Positions 24,040 through 37,599 of a stretch of 64,000 nucleotides of DNA are shown in pieces. The translations under genes and the position numbers were made by a program. Source of the stretch: Hibiscus mutabilis (Eukaryota > Streptophyta > Magnoliopsida > Malvales > Malvaceae); NCBI GenBank assembly GCA_019671005.1, contig CM033715.1, forward strand, positions 682,001 to 746,000, given 5' to 3'. The first letter of the stretch is position 1. Every line of letters starts with the position of its first letter. The notes below the pieces were generated by a model. That model did no database searches. It was not told where the DNA came from and was given only the letters and a program-made list of their open reading frames with translations.

Positions 24040-24915
24040 GGTAAACTACATCTTTAGTCATCCAACTATTATAATATTTTTTTGTTTTAGCCACTCAACT
24101 ATTGTCGTATTCTGTTTATTCACTCAAATATTGTCACATTGTGTTTTAGTCATCTAACTATTCTTTGGTAAGTTCATCACTAACCGTATGTTTTTATTCT
24201 AAATTGTACATCGTTCAACGGAGTTAAAAACTTAATGAAGATGGTGATGCAGTCTGATATGATAACAATTTTAGTTTTCAAAATTTATACAGATTATTAA
24301 TTTGGCTTTGCTTTTTATCTTATCTTTAAATCATATTTTATATTTCGACAATATTCATCCTCTGCCTCATAAAACCTTATGTTGATTCCTCCAATTGTTC
24401 GTTGGTATAGATTTTCAAAACTCACGAAATCGAAACCAAAACTTCAAAAAAAATCGTTGGATCTCCATGCACTGAAGCTACTGTTGGACTACATTTTTGT
24501 AGCAAAATCTCTCTAGAAGTACACCCCCACCCCCAAACTCAGTGAATCAAGATGAAATAATATTTCTGGATTTCGGATTCTTGGGGTTCAAGGTGCCATT
24601 CCCAAACCAAGAACAACCAAGATGTTGGCAACAGTGAACAGTCAAGTTCTAAAGGTTTATAGAAATTTTGAGATTTTTAACTGGACGGTGACGTAAAAGC
24701 GACGATAATTAAAGTTTTTAATGAAAGAAATTGTAGAAGAAAAAAGAAAGAAAAATAATATTAAATTTTGATTAAAATTCAAGAATCAAATTAAAAATTA
24801 ACTCTTTTTTGTTAACATGTCATGACAACAATATAACAAGAGTTATGTTTGACTTTTGAGTGACCATTTTGTGATAAATCAATAATATAAGTGATCATTT
24901 TGTGGTGAATTATTA
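24040..24915. mobile_element. Putative non-autonomous TIR element
   Basis: The left end begins GGGTAAACTACATC and continues with repeated phrases of the type TAGTCATCCAACTAT. The right end carries the inverse style (GAGTGACCATTTTGTG, AGTGATCATTTTGTGG). Such GGGTAAACTA...TAGTCAC ends are frequent in dicot Mutator-like and MITE families. The inverted repeats are diverged and no target duplication was confirmed. There is no transposase ORF. Confidence 0.4.
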
Positions 24916-25300
24916 GATGAGTGTAAGATTACGTAAAAATTTGATTGAAAACACAAATTAAACAAATCAAAAAACAAAGAATGTTTGGTTAGATCCCTTC
25001 CCATCCACATATCTACTCGAATTTTGGTTAGACTTGAATGTAAGCAAGCCTCGGTTAGACTCAAATTTTGGGGCTCGGTCTTGGTGATGGTATCGGACCA
25101 CAGCTCCCAACACGACCGTGCTTGAGTGTAGGAGATAAGTTAACCAATGCCTGAGGTTGCAGATCCATTGGGTAGTCCCTAACACAACCGATGCGAGGAC
25201 CAACCCCACTCGACCACTCGCAAGACAAACGGTTAGCCATGTAGAGTGCCGGTGCTTCCGCATTGGCTGCATTGTTGCCATTGCCACTTTGAAAACTAGA
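24916..25300. other. Intergenic sequence with a possible gene fragment
   Basis: Less A/T-rich than the flanks. A minus-strand ORF at 24967-25287 has no recognised family. It may be a captured fragment or old transposon sequence. Confidence 0.3.
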
Positions 25301-25304
25301 GGTG

Positions 25305-26155
25305 CTTATTGAGTTGAGCAGCTCACAAACAACTCGAGATTAATTCGGTCAAAATTTGATTAATGTTCGATTCGAGTTGGTTCGACTTAAACTCGAGTTC
25401 GACTCAAGATGTTGATGAGTCGAGTCGAACAAAGCCTAATTCGACTCAATAAGTTCGCGAGCAGTTTTGTGGTTATCTTAAAAAACTAAATTTCAAAAAG
25501 TTTAAATGCTAGTTCAAAATTTTAAAAAAAATCCAGCAACTTGTAAGATAATTTACTAATAAAATATGTAATTTAAATTTCTAAAACGTTTAATATTTCC
25601 ACAAAAAATTCAAAAGTTAATTTGTATTAATAAAAATTTAAATTACAATAATTAGTTTTTTCTAAAGTGTTTTTTTTTATTATTTTATGTATAAAAGCAG
25701 AAAAGAGAAAAAGTTATCAGTTCCTGTATAAAAAATAATATTAGAAATAAAAAACACTGAAATCCTTGAGGTCTTCCTTCTTTTGTATTTATCGAATATT
25801 GTTGAAAAAATAAAAAACGTCTCACACTCGAATACCAAATTCATCTATAACTCGGTCATGACATATTATTTTATTTATCTCCACTGTCCTCACATTTTTT
25901 CCTGAACTTGTATGTTTATATTAAGCTATAATAGTATTACTAGATTTTACCTATATTTTAAAAAATAAGGTAAAATTTTTGTGGAGCTTAACGAGTAACG
26001 AATCGAGTCGAGCAGCGAGATTTTTTAATAAGCACGAGTCGAGCAAAAATTTATCGAGCTTAACGAGCAATGAGTCGAGTCTAGCAACAAAATTTTCTAA
26101 TGAGCACAAACTGAGTACTATTTAACTGGCGATCGACTCGCTCGATAAGCCCCCT
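25305..26155. mobile_element. MITE-like element with GAGTCGAG-rich ends
   Basis: The left end (GGTGCTTATTGAGTTGAGC) is mirrored at the right end by ...GCTCGATAAGCCCCC. Both arms are packed with GAGTCGAG/CTCGACTC words, and the centre is A/T-rich. No ORF. Inverted-repeat structure is visible, but the superfamily is uncertain. Confidence 0.5.
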
Positions 26156-26740
26156 ATTGAAGACTTATCGTTGTCGTCTGATCTGCTATCTGCACATGCT
26201 TGGATTCATCAGCAGCAACTTTGAATGAGGTGTAGTCATCATCTACCGTACATCTCTGCAAAAGTAATTGAAGTTGTAGTAGTAGGTAAAGGCAGCTCAA
26301 TATATAGGCAATTGGGTAAGAGTTTGAACAATCAAAGCTACTGTGACCATGTGGAAAATTAAAACAAATATACAGACTTTCATGGTGTTAAACATTACTG
26401 GAACAAGACCGAAACGATATATACCGGCTGGTATGGCCGATGCTGACAACCATGCTACAGAGAAATCTCTTGTTATTTTTCTTACAAGTAGTTTTCAAGT
26501 TTAAATGGATAGTTTTACAAGAAACTAAGTATATTGAATTTATGGTCGTTTTAGAATACTTTTATTTTTTACAAATTTCATAACGTCAAACAGATCCATG
26601 GGGGTCTGATCTTTAAAAATTCCATGCCCTCCAAAAGAAACCAGTTCGAATGAATGTGCTTCACAACTCTGAAGACTCGAAAGTTGATCAGAGTTTGCCT
26701 TATAATGTACGAATATGCGGTGATCCTTTGTTTTCTTTGT
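26156..26740. other. Intergenic sequence downstream of the NIPA9 gene
   Basis: It contains the probable 3' UTR of the NIPA9 gene at its right end. Nothing else recognised. Confidence 0.4.
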
Positions 26741-29700
26741 TTAAGCCTTCGCCTTAGCCGGAGTTGGTATCAGATGATGCAAGGTTGCTGCCGGAATAAC
26801 CGTAGCTGGGCTAGGTTCCTTGACTCGGTGAGATCCTGTTCTCCTCAGACATAAATTTCGGCCCACTCCACTAGGTATTGAGTTTTGCAATGGCCATGGA
26901 AGGTGCCGCATCAGTCTTGTTGAGCCCACAAGCAAAATCACACCCATCATGATAAGTAACCTGCGATCGCAAAATTTTCAAGTCAACTGAGATTTCATGA
27001 GGAAAAAGGATGCCAGATTCAAGCAAACAGGAACATGAAATCTTAGCAAATATCGGGTAAATGACCGAATATATGATTTTGAACAAGATAAATGTGATGG
27101 ATGAAGCTACAACACCCGATCATATAAATCAAAGATGTGTTTCCATGCATGAACTCCCCTACGGTATGCAAGGTGCGGCAAGCTACACGGGAGAAGACGT
27201 TCAAAAGCCACACAGAAAAATCTTGGACCAAAATGTTATTGTGTGAAAAACAGATTGAGCACTATATACCATCCGAGCAGAAGTGAAAGACGAGCAGCTG
27301 GTGCTAAAGGCAGCCGTTCACCCAATGCGAGCATACCAGCCAGTACGCCAGTCACAATTGATGCCACAGCAGCACACGTGGATATCACAATTGCTCTACC
27401 GTGCTTTAGGCCACGAGTCTGCACAAAAGGTGTACAAGATTATGTTACATATCTAAGAGGCTTGAATATGCAACAATAGTTGGTAAACTAACAAATTAGT
27501 CAACCTGTTAAACATAATTTCCTGTCGATGAAACTTTCTTCCGCTAAATCAGAACATAAGTGGACCATGTTAAACATGAATTCCTTGAATCGCACATGGA
27601 CATGAACCAATTTGAGTATGTCATGGGCGATGAAGCCTAGCCATGGTCATCAAGCAATCTTCGAGATTTTAATTTAATTTATTTCCTTATGTCAAGTTAT
27701 TTATTTCGAAAGTTATTGTATTTAATTTTATTAGTAGTCTTTATCAGGCGATGGTTATTCAACTTTATTAGGAGTCTTTATTAGGCTATTGATATTCAAC
27801 ACTTTATTAGGAGTGTTTATTAGCTAAAGGTAAGCAAAAAATGAGTCTCACTCAAACGAGTCTCGAGGTGGATTCTCCCTTTGACGATAATCATAGCTAG
27901 AAAGTAGAAACCGTAATAAGAAGACGGCTGTGCAATGCAGTCCTGTTTGTACACGATCCTATATGTAGGACCATAACAGAGTAGCTGAAATACCTGGTAG
28001 TAAAATCCGGTACCACTACAGCATATGCTGATTGAGACACATAGAGGAATCATCATTTTGGAGAAGCCCTGCTCCACTAAGACAAAACCTATCTTTGATA
28101 TCACCGATGCCATCCTGCAAAAAAAAGAAAAAGAAGGAAACAGAACCCCATTAGAGGTGAACATCTAGAACCAGAAGGCACACACCAAAGCTTCAACAAT
28201 TTTGGATCTGATGGATAAAATCTCCATACGAGATCAATTATGAACCATGAAGAGCAAGAATAAGATGTCCGATAAAAAGTGGTTTGGGTGCAAAAGTTTA
28301 CCCAAATAAAATTCCTGACTCCAAGCCATATATGATCTCTTCCACAACTTCATACTCCATCTGAATGGGAAAAAAAAATTGTTAAAAAGATGCACAACAG
28401 CAAGAAAGGGGACAAAATTAAGTGAAAATACTTGCAGAACAAATTAACATAAATCTTTAAAACTGAAGTTTACCAGTTCTTGCTCTCTCCGCTGACGCTT
28501 GCAGATGCGAAGCCACCCATTTAAGAGTACCTGTATACAGAGTACCAAAGCATCATCGCCGGATGGATTAGCCCACAATAAATACTCGAAGGATCAATGA
28601 AATGTAGCATAAGCAAAGACTACAAAGATGTTTGGAAAACAAAGGATTATGAATTGGAGATATCAAAAGTATGGCCCTCCTTCAATGGCCATCGTCAGCA
28701 ATAGTTCTTTCAGTTTTTTTATAATGATCTAGCTCCACTACCTTTCAAACTTTTCTAACATTTTATATTCGATAAATATAAAACTCAACAGGAACCAATA
28801 ATTCATGAGTATCTTTTTGGAGCACAAGGAAACAACTTCAATACTGTATTTAGAAGACAATCCATTCACAATAGTATAGCCGTCGGCAACAAATCTTGCA
28901 TCTCGGAGGAAGGAGGTGTCAGCAACAAATTAACAATAATTGGTGTCATATGTTTAAACAAAAGATCCATTGAACTTACGAATTTAGTAAAGGTTTCAAG
29001 TTTGTATACAACAATAATTAACCATGAAATAGATCAGTGAATCCTACCACATATTTCGGATAATAAAAAATATATAGACATGATATTAATATAAAAACAA
29101 TACAATAAGATAAGTGTACAGGAAAAAGGTACCTACAAACAAGAACACAACAAAGAATGCCAACCATGGTAACTGTAAAATAGATACCGAAGAAGCCCCT
29201 TGCTCCTCTCCACCAGCGCCAACTCCTAAACATACAAAAGAATAAAAGAAGCCTATTACTACTTTATATAGGTCAGTAGTATTCTATTGCACTACTGCAG
29301 GATTAAACGGGATGATTCTGGTTATTGCAGAAAATATAAGCATAAGCACCAGGAGAAGTTAAAGAATTTAAACCCGTAAATCATTGTCAAAATAAACTAC
29401 CAGATGCTTGTAAATTAAATCGAGAACCATCATGTCAAAATTTCTGAATACGTTCTCTTTGAGACTGCACGTAAATGGTTGATTCCATAGGGAGTAGATA
29501 AAATTGAGAACCAGGAAAAACTTGCGTTACCTATGGTGCCAATGCCGGCTAATGTAATCCCCATCCAGTCAATAACATTCATGACTTCTTGTAGATAGAA
29601 GTGTGAAAAGATTGAAAGAATGGCAAGCCCACAGCCAGATACCGGTTGAATGACAGATACCTGAACAACACTTTTAATCATCAAAACGGATAAAGAATAC

Positions 29701-30604
29701 ACATAATTTTTACACAATCGAGCATCATATATAGAATCGAATCCCTCTGCAGCCAAGAATTGGTCATGAACTAGTTAAAGCAGTAATCTTCTATATCAAT
29801 TAAGTTACAAAGGAAATAAAGAAAATCAAATTCACCGGAGCCAAGGATAATGCTCTCAGCATCAACAAGGCGCCAGATATATCGATCAGAAATCCTATCG
29901 CCCATGATTTATTAACAGCATACGCTCTTATCACCTACATAAAAAAAACATGTACAAAGTACAAACCAGTCAATAACACTTCAACCAAATGCAATTCTTT
30001 CATTTATTCTTCTATCTTATAAAAGTAACATTTTGAAGAGAAAAAATGTCTATTTCGGACCTGATCTGAAGCTAAGATTATTAAACTTTCAATGGCCAAA
30101 TTCCCAAAAGTCCAACATATAGAAAAGTTTCAAACCAAACCCAACATTACAGTGGCATAAAAAAGTTGAATGATCATACGAATCATTGCAAATATTCCAA
30201 AAAGAAAGATACCCAGAAACAGAAAAACATGTACAAACCAGTCAACAACACTTCGACCAAATGCAATTCCTTTATTCTTCTATCTTATAAAAGTAACATT
30301 TTGAAGAAGAAAAATGTCTATTTCAGGCCTGATCTGAAGCTGGGATTATTAAACTTTCAATAGCAAAATTCCCAAAAGTTCAACGTATTGAAAAGTTTCA
30401 GATCAAACCCAACATTACAATGGCATCAAAAAGAAAGACACCCAGAAACATAAAAACAAAAATGGTGAATCAGAAAATGAGAGAATCAATTACCTTGAGC
30501 TTGAAGGAGAGAGGAGGGAGAATAACAGTGCCCTTCTTCTGCAGAACTTTGCCAATGTTATTACCAGCGGTGGCTGCCAATGTTAAACAGATCGATTCCC
30601 ACAT
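26741..30604 (-). CDS. NIPA9: Probable magnesium transporter NIPA9
   Basis: Multi-pass membrane protein of the NIPA (DUF803) family, which shares the fold of drug/metabolite transporters; the family is annotated for Mg2+ transport. Nine exons in transcript order: 30494-30604, 29836-29934, 29531-29660, 29137-29225, 28474-28530, 28302-28360, 27994-28114, 27270-27418 and 26741-26960. All are in phase and give 344 aa, the usual length. The start MWESICLTLAATAGNNIGKV matches NIPA9. Typical family segments are ALSLAPVSVIQPVSGCGLA, YGLESGILFGM, and VASIVTGVLAGMLALGERLP. Hydrophobic helices follow each other along the chain, and the hydrophilic tail is Ser/Pro-rich. For exon 4 the donor GTAGGT (after the Phe codon) was chosen because the downstream GTACCT site would shift the frame. 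The gene is complete. Confidence 0.95.
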
Positions 30605-30689
30605 TTCTTCTTCCCTGGTATCTCTATTTTTGAGAACTGGGAAAATATGTCTGTGGGGGGTTGTTTTCTTCACCTAAAAACAGGGATTT

Positions 30690-32030
30690 TTATGGGGGGT
30701 GAAGCAGTGGGTTAGAGGTTGTTGTTGCCTTACGTTAACCCCTTTTCTTTAGTTAAAGAATTCGGGGTTGGCATGTTGTCAATGGCTGTCGTTTGCTAGT
30801 TCCATCGCATGTTCTCAATCCACGTGGGATGCTTTAGCTTAGATTCAAGGGGTTAAGTTTGGGGATTTAATTTGATTAAGTTAATAATCTGAAAATGTAC
30901 ATGGTTCCGATGAAATATGATATAAATATAAAATCATCTGAATTTATTTTATTTTTTAATAAAAACCGCTAATTTTATTAAAAATATCTAAAAATTACAA
31001 TAACAATTTACAATTGTCATCGTAACAATTGTAAACTAAATACATAATTTGAATATTTTTAATAACAATTTACAATTGTCATACAAGGATCGTACATGAA
31101 AAAAAGTTAAAAATCTAATTAAAAGACTGAAACAAAAAATATATTCAAACAAATTTAATTGTATCGATAACCAAATGACAAAAAGAGTAATTATTAAAAG
31201 ATTACCGAGAACTGTAAATCAGAGTCGAGTATTATGAGAAACTATCCCCGAACATTAATTGTGTATCCAAATTCAATTCAATTGTTCAGAGCAGGAAAAA
31301 TCAACAAGATTACAAATAAGTGACATCTTGTTTAATCTTGACGTCGTCAAATTCAAACATGATAAATTAAAAAAAAAAACAACAAAAAAAAACAACAAAA
31401 AAACAAAAACATGTCAAAAGATTAAAATACACATACCACAAGAATATAATTGTTCTTATTAAAATCTTAAAAAAATTGGCGGTCTACGACCCACGTAAAA
31501 CTAATGACCAATTAAAGTTGAAAAAAAAGTTGTGGTGCTCTATAAAGATAGCACGCAAAATTATATAAATTTAACATAATTTAATCTTACTTGAAGGAGA
31601 AGAGAATGAACGTATAATAGAAGAGAAGAAAAAAAATTTAGAAAAAAAAAGTGATTTTAATAGATTTAAAATTTATAACCTAAAAAAATATGAGAGAATA
31701 AAAATAAATAACTTAACTAACCGATTAAATATGGTCGTTCCAAATGACTCTAACTTGAAATAGTTAAAAATCAAAAAAATATATATATAATAGAAGGGGA
31801 AGACAAGCGAACAACATTCCTAACAAACAAGTGGCTTCCGACTTTGGTTCTGAGAATCATTGGTTTCACCGTTTCATTGATATTGATGGATAAAGAATGA
31901 TCTTGGTCCATCATCAGCATCCCGATTCCTTGTTGCAAACAGAAGAATCCTGCTATTAATATCTGGTGCTGATGATTTTCTGCTTGGTATTAAATGATCC
32001 TGACCGTACACTATAACTGCAGGCACACCT
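30690..32030. other. Intergenic sequence upstream of the NIPA9 gene
   Basis: No gene supported. A poly-A-rich patch lies at 31370-31410. Near 31830-31960 the minus strand has a short open stretch (RILLFATRNRDADDGPRSFF), followed by a stop, that could be a decayed coding fragment. The family is unknown. Confidence 0.35.
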
Positions 32031-32037
32031 CAAATAG

Positions 32038-32450
32038 AAGCTGCAATCCCACATGGCCTATAAAATTCTAGTTCCAATGCTTTAAATATACCATTTTGTG
32101 ACAATTTATAGATATCTGAGCCTTGATAAGGCTTACGCCTTAGACCTCGTAACTGGGCCTCTTGCTTGATGACGGGCCTGGAACATGTGATTGCCACCAA
32201 CGAACCAATTTGCCATCTCTAAGCTTTTAAGAGGTTACCTGAGCTGTCGGCTCCTTATTACCGTCTCAGTCCGATCTGGCCACATGGATTTAGGCTATTA
32301 CCATTTTGTCCCTCATAAAATTCTCAAAATACCATTTTCTCATTATTTCTTTTTTGTCAAGTATTATATATATTATAATATTCTTAATTAATCTAATAAT
32401 CAAATTAACTCAAAATGAAAATAAATTAATCTAAACTGAAATTTAAAAAA
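32038..32450. repeat. Dispersed repeat, copy 1 (second copy at 44728-45050)
   Basis: The phrase AATCCCACATGGCCTATAAA followed by CTAGTTCCAATGCTTTA recurs near 44736, and the later phrase AATAATCAAATTAACTCAAA recurs near 45000. The two loci therefore share an element or its fragments in the same order. Confidence 0.6.
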
Positions 32451-32735
32451 AACTCAAATAAAGTTGAAAATGATTTTAAGAGGTTACCTGCTGTGAGCTG
32501 TCGGCTCTCTATTACCTTTTCAGTCCGATCTGGCCACATGGATTTAGGCTATTACCATTTTGTCCCTCATAAAATTCTCAAAATACCATTTTCTCATTAT
32601 TTCTTTTTTGTCGAGTATTATATATGTTATAATATTATTAATTAGTCTAATAATCAAATTAACTCAAAATGAAAATAAATTAATCTAAACTGAAATTTAA
32701 AAGAAAACTCAAATAAAGTTGAAAATGATTTTACG
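32225..32735. repeat. Tandem duplication, ~250-bp unit
   Basis: TTTTAAGAGGTTACCT starts at 32225 and again at 32474. The following ~250 bp (including CAGTCCGATCTGGCCACATG and CATTTTGTCCCTCATAAAAT) are almost identical between units, so the duplication is recent. Confidence 0.9.
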
Positions 32736-32904
32736 AATTTTTATATAAATATTTATAATTTACGCATCAAAGATCGTAAAGCAAACTTGTAACTTAAGAA
32801 CCGTAAAGCTTTAATTACTTATGGCGTTTATCAAGTGAAGCAGGGGTTTAAAATCTTGAGCGTAAGATTTACATCGGTATAAATTTAACTAATTAATTAA
32901 TAGT

Positions 32905-33105
32905 GGCTAACTATAACGTATTTCTACTGGTATAATTACAGGTAATTAAACTAGTATCCAACTATAACGTATTTACATCAGTACAATTAACCAAACTAAT
33001 ATCTAACTATAACATATTTACACCAGTGTAAGTACAACTAACTATATTAATATCTAACTATAACGTATTTACATCAGTGTAATTACAACTAATTAAACAC
33101 AACTC
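32905..33105. repeat. Four ~50-bp degenerate tandem units
   Basis: CTATAACGTATTTAC-like words begin near 32909, 32960, 33005 and 33057, with spacings of 45-52 bp, followed by ACAACTAATTAAAC-like spacers. Confidence 0.75.
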
Positions 33106-33604
33106 ATGTGCGAATTAAAATATATACTCTATTATATTATTTTCCATATTTAAAGTTAAGGCAAAATATAAATATTTGAAAGTAGGACGCAAATTTATAA
33201 TTAAACTAATTTTTAAAATATATATATATAAGGGGAAAAGTAAAAATATTATTCAGGGATAGGGGACGATTGCCCCTCCCTACCTCGTTCTGTTACTGAT
33301 TGTTTTCATGCAACTGTTTGAGAATTATTAATTTGTTCAAGTAAATGTTTTAATAATTTCTTAAATAAATATATTATATTTTTATATAAATAAATATACT
33401 ATTTATTAAAATTATTTATAACTTAATAATTTAAATTATTTACTATGCTTATAAAAATTATTTAAAAAGTACGTTTAATATTTAATTGTATTAATAATAT
33501 GTTACATTTTTTTTTTGCAAAATTTAGATAATGCACCGTAAATAATACTATGGATACAAATATTTATAATTTAATACGAAAAATTTAATTTGTTATAAAG
33601 AAAA
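33106..33604. other. AT-rich intergenic sequence
   Basis: Extremely A/T-rich. No feature recognised. Confidence 0.4.
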
Positions 33605-33606
33605 TA

Positions 33607-34450
33607 GGGTAAAGTGTCAAAATGATCACTGAACTTTGTTAAAAATAAAATAAAATAGTAACCAGACTTTTAAATGTTACAAAATTGCAGTTAAACTTTA
33701 TGTTTTGTAAAAATTAATAACTCAATCATTAAAGGCTATTAAATACTTAACATGACTATTATGAAATTTTGTATCATAGTACATTTAATCCTCCATATTT
33801 ACATATTCAATCAATTTAGTTATAATTTAAAAAAAATTATAAATTTAATTCTCATTATTTATATTTTTTTAAATTTGGTCCTTATTGAAGGCGGCGCATT
33901 TATCTTACTATGAAAGTGTGGAATTCTTACTTGATCATTGCTCTCCAAAACCCAACATCCTAACAGAACACAAATCACAGTGTCTTCATTCTGTGGCTGT
34001 TGAAACTGTTCTTTGCTGGCACTGCAACTTTCGTTGCTTATCAGTTATTTCCTTAAATGGGTAATCTCTCTCTTTTTAAAACAAATCTTATCTTGTTCGA
34101 AATTATTGACTTTGGATAAATAGCGTACATGTTATATCAATTCTGATATTAGACTCTTGTGGGTATTTCGGGAGATGTACAATTGGTTTATGAGCTATCC
34201 TATGTTATCAAATTAGGACTAAATTGAAAGAGTAGGTAAATAATAAGGATTAAATTTTTTAAATTAAGACTAAATTGATTGAATGTGTAAATATAAAGAC
34301 TAAATGTGCTATTAAAAAAAATTTCATAATAGTAACATTAAGTATCTAACGGCTGAGTTACCATTTTATTACAAAACACAGGCATTTGAATGTTTGGTTA
34401 CTATCCTGTTTTTGTAATAAAGTTCGGTGACCATTTTAATATTTTACTCA
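33607..34450. mobile_element. Long-TIR (Mutator-like) element enclosing non-repeat sequence
   Basis: About 260 bp at 33607-33870 recur inverted at about 34195-34450. Matched words include GTCACCGAACTTTATTAC versus ATCACTGAACTTTGTTAA, and CATTCAATCAATTTAG on both arms in opposite orientation. The ends read GGGTAAAGTGTC and its near complement. The middle ~300 bp are less A/T-rich, and part of them (34000-34062) reads openly as LLKLFFAGTATFVAYQLFP before a GTAATC donor-like site. This resembles a captured exon, as in Pack-MULEs. No transposase is present. Confidence 0.6.
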
Positions 34451-34734
34451 AAAAATATGTTATAAGGATAATTTAGTAAAATTCACTTTCATGTAATCGT
34501 ATATTCCTTCAATCAAACAATATCGTCTCATATTTCTGTCAAATAATCTAAACAAGAAAATGTAATAATGATGCATTCCAGTAATACTATTACTAAAAGT
34601 AATCATCTTTTTCACCAACCAAATACAAAGATAAATTTGTTACCATGTCAGACATAATTAGGTAAAATTGATGGAAACTAGTCGATTAATTGTTTTTAAT
34701 TGTTGACTTTTTAAATTGAGAGTAATTAAGTCGT

Positions 34735-36058
34735 TAATGAGTGATTTAAATAGTTATTATTTTGTTATTGATTACTCTTTGTTTGTCGGTTTATGTTGTT
34801 AATTTAGGCGTTTTCTCTTATTTTTTGTGCAAGACATTAGATTCTAGAATATGTGCTAAAAATGGCAAAATTCTGCAACTTTTATTTTTTTGGAGTCAAG
34901 GTTGGACTAGTGGGCATAAAATCTAACGTGTCGTCCAGTCAGCAGTTTCTAGAAGGCGACGTCAGCAGCTTCTAGAAGATGACGTTAGCAGCGTCAAATA
35001 GCTTATCATCCGCATATCGATAGCTTATCAGCTGGAATTTAAAATTCAAACTTGAAATTATCATTTGTATTTAATTTAAATATTTTTAAGATTTATCCTT
35101 TATCATTTTTAGGGTTTTAGAAGACTATAAATACCCCTTTGGGGGTAAACTCAAAAATTATTCTCTCTTAGTTTTGATTTTACTTTGAAAGTTTTATAAA
35201 ATTCTCTCTTCTTTTCATTTATGTTCTTTAGTTTTTATTTATTTTCTTTTAAAATGCTAAGTATGATTTTTATCATAATCATGCTTAGCTAATTTTCCTA
35301 TTAGCCAAGGGCTTAAAGCGAAGCTTCAATTCACCTTGTGAGAATTAAAAGCACTGAACAACTTCGTTTTACATTCTCAATTTTCTGAAAACTTAGATCG
35401 ACAATCGGCCTTTCTATTAAAATCTTTTCGCTTTCATTTCAAAAGTGCACGTTGACTTGATTGTTGTTCAGATTTATAATTGGGAGGAAGGATCAGCTTG
35501 TAGCAAATTCGACTTTCTATTAACACACTTAGCGACGAATTCGCTAAGATAAATTCATATCAGATTCGATTCTCATCGAGACAACATAATTCGAGTCAGG
35601 TTTTTTCAAAATTTTAAAATTGTTTTATTCTAACGACGATAGTCGTGGTTAGTCTAGCCAGAAAACTGAAATTCAAAAATTGTTTTTGAATTACCGGTTT
35701 ACCGGAGAGAAAAACAAGTTACAAGGGTTAGGCCTTGTAGACTGTAACCGGCATGTATCCGGAGTAAAAATTCTTTTTCGATTATCATTTTAAATTGAAG
35801 CGGAGCAAAGCTTGAGGCTAATTAATTTACTCTTCGAAATTTATTTCCATCGTTTTCGCTTTTACTCTATAGTTATTTTTAGCTTTCTGGTTCAAACCCC
35901 CATTAACTATACTACCTCGAAACAGTCAGAATCAAAACCTCCTAATATCAGAAACTCCTTAGTCATTGTGGATCGACACTTTCTTCTCTATAATACGTAT
36001 TTATTTATTTAATTTGAGATTAAGGCTTAAATTATTTAACAAAATATGATGCTTGTCA
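34735..36058 (+). repeat. 5' LTR of the Athila-like element
   Basis: 1324 bp, matching 40490-41758 throughout with several indels. It begins TAATGAG where the 3' LTR has TGATGAG, and ends GTCA where the 3' LTR has GCCA. TATAAATA at 35126 is a likely promoter TATA box. Confidence 0.93.
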
Positions 36059-36061
36059 AAT

Positions 36062-36079
36062 TGGCGCCGTTGTTGGGGA
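36062..36079 (+). other. Primer-binding site (tRNA-Asp type)
   Basis: TGGCGCCGTTGTTGGGGA lies 3 bp inside the 5' LTR. It matches the complement of the plant tRNA-Asp 3' end (with CC where this copy has TT) at 16 of 18 positions. This primer is typical of Athila/Tat elements. Confidence 0.85.
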
Positions 36080-36304
36080 ACTTCGACAAAGTTACTAATA
36101 TTGTTTGTTTTGATTTATGACCAGGAAGAATCCAGGCGAATTAGCAGATTTTGAACCGAAAATTGAAGCATTGGCCCGAAGATTACACGAACAAACACTT
36201 CGGAAAAAAAAGTGAAGACTACGACAACAACAACTCAAACGTGATCTAGAATTATCTTCGAAGCTGAAACAAATTTTGACTACACAAGTAACGAGCAAAC
36301 TTCA

Positions 36305-37543
36305 ATGGCGAACGACGACCAAACCATTCGCCAACTTGTCGCAGCACCAGAAAATCAACAGCCTTTGTGCATTACATTCCTGAATGGTGAAACGCCATTC
36401 GCACTCAAGACGGGTTTGATACATCTTCTACCAACTTATCATGGCTTGCCTAGTGAAAATCCTTACAAACACCTCAAAGAATTCCATATGGTTTGCTTAA
36501 GCACAAAACCACAAGGAGTATTCGAATATCAAATTAAACTTCGTGCTTTTCCTTTTTCTTTACCTGATATTGCCAAAGATTGGTTATTTGACTTACCTTC
36601 CAACTCGGTTACAACTAGGACTGACATGGCTTAGCTTTTTCTTGACTGGTTCTTCCCTGCGGCCAAGGTGAGCGAACTAAGGCAGAGCATTTTGAGTATC
36701 CGACAAAAGGATACCGAGTCGTTATACGACTACTAGGAGCTATTCAAGAAGTTGTACGCAAATTTCCCACAACACGGGTTATCGAAACAAACACTTCTTC
36801 AGTATTTTTACAAAGGCTTATCTCCGATGGAAATGAAGATGATTGATGCAGCAAGTGGAGGGGCACTTGTGAACATGATCCCAATAGCGGCAAAAACTCT
36901 AATCTCTACGATGGCCGCTAACTCTCAGTAATTTTGCCCTTCTTGTGAACCCTCTCGACGAGTTCACGAGGTAAGTACAGTTTCCTTAGATAATAAAATT
37001 GACAAACTAGCTGACATAGTTAAATCCCTTGTTACAGAAAAAAGAAGTGCATCTAGACTTTGCGGGATATGCATGAGTCCAGAACATCCAATGAATTGTT
37101 GTTCGATGATACAGAAGGAAGATGCTGCACAAGTGAATGTCATGGGTAATTTTCCCAGACCTCCCTAGAGACCATACAATCCCAACGCTAACACATACAA
37201 CCCAGGATGGAAGGATCATCCGAACTTCAATTATGCGCAAAACCAGAGACCAAATCAAGCTTATCAACCATCTACACCACAATAATATCAACCGCAAAAA
37301 CCATCATTGGAGTCGATTGTTGAAAGGTTGGCGTTATCCCAAGAAAAATTTCAACTAAAGACCGAAGCTCACTTTCAAGAAATTGACAAACAAATGAGTC
37401 AACTGACTTTAGCGGTGAGCCGTTTAGAATCTAGAGGGATGCTGCCGTCACAAACAGAGGCGAACCCACGAGAAAATGTTAGTACAATCACCCTCGAAGT
37501 GGCACTGTTGTCACGACGCCAATCCCTAATGATGTTGCCGTAG
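36305..37543 (+). pseudogene. Retrotransposon gag with five in-frame stops
   Basis: One reading frame runs from MANDDQTIRQL to 37541, interrupted by stops at 36632, 36734, 36929, 37166 and 37283 but without frameshift. It shows the Athila/Tat gag features: NPYKHLKEFHMVC, QIKLRAFPFSL, AKDWLFDLPSNS and DAASGGALV, a CGICMSPEHP zinc-knuckle remnant, a Pro/Asn/Gln-rich linker, and a C-terminal coiled coil (LALSQEKFQLK...IDKQMSQL). Confidence 0.88.
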
Positions 37544-37599
37544 AACCCCAAAAGAAAGATAAATCAGAGTTATAGAAAAGAAAAGTAGATATTGACGCA

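Noticed and set aside
29133..29136. Alternative donor for NIPA9 exon 4 at GTAG|GTACC
   Set aside because: It would shift the reading frame in exon 5; the GTAGGT donor four bases earlier keeps the conserved FVLLNGW.
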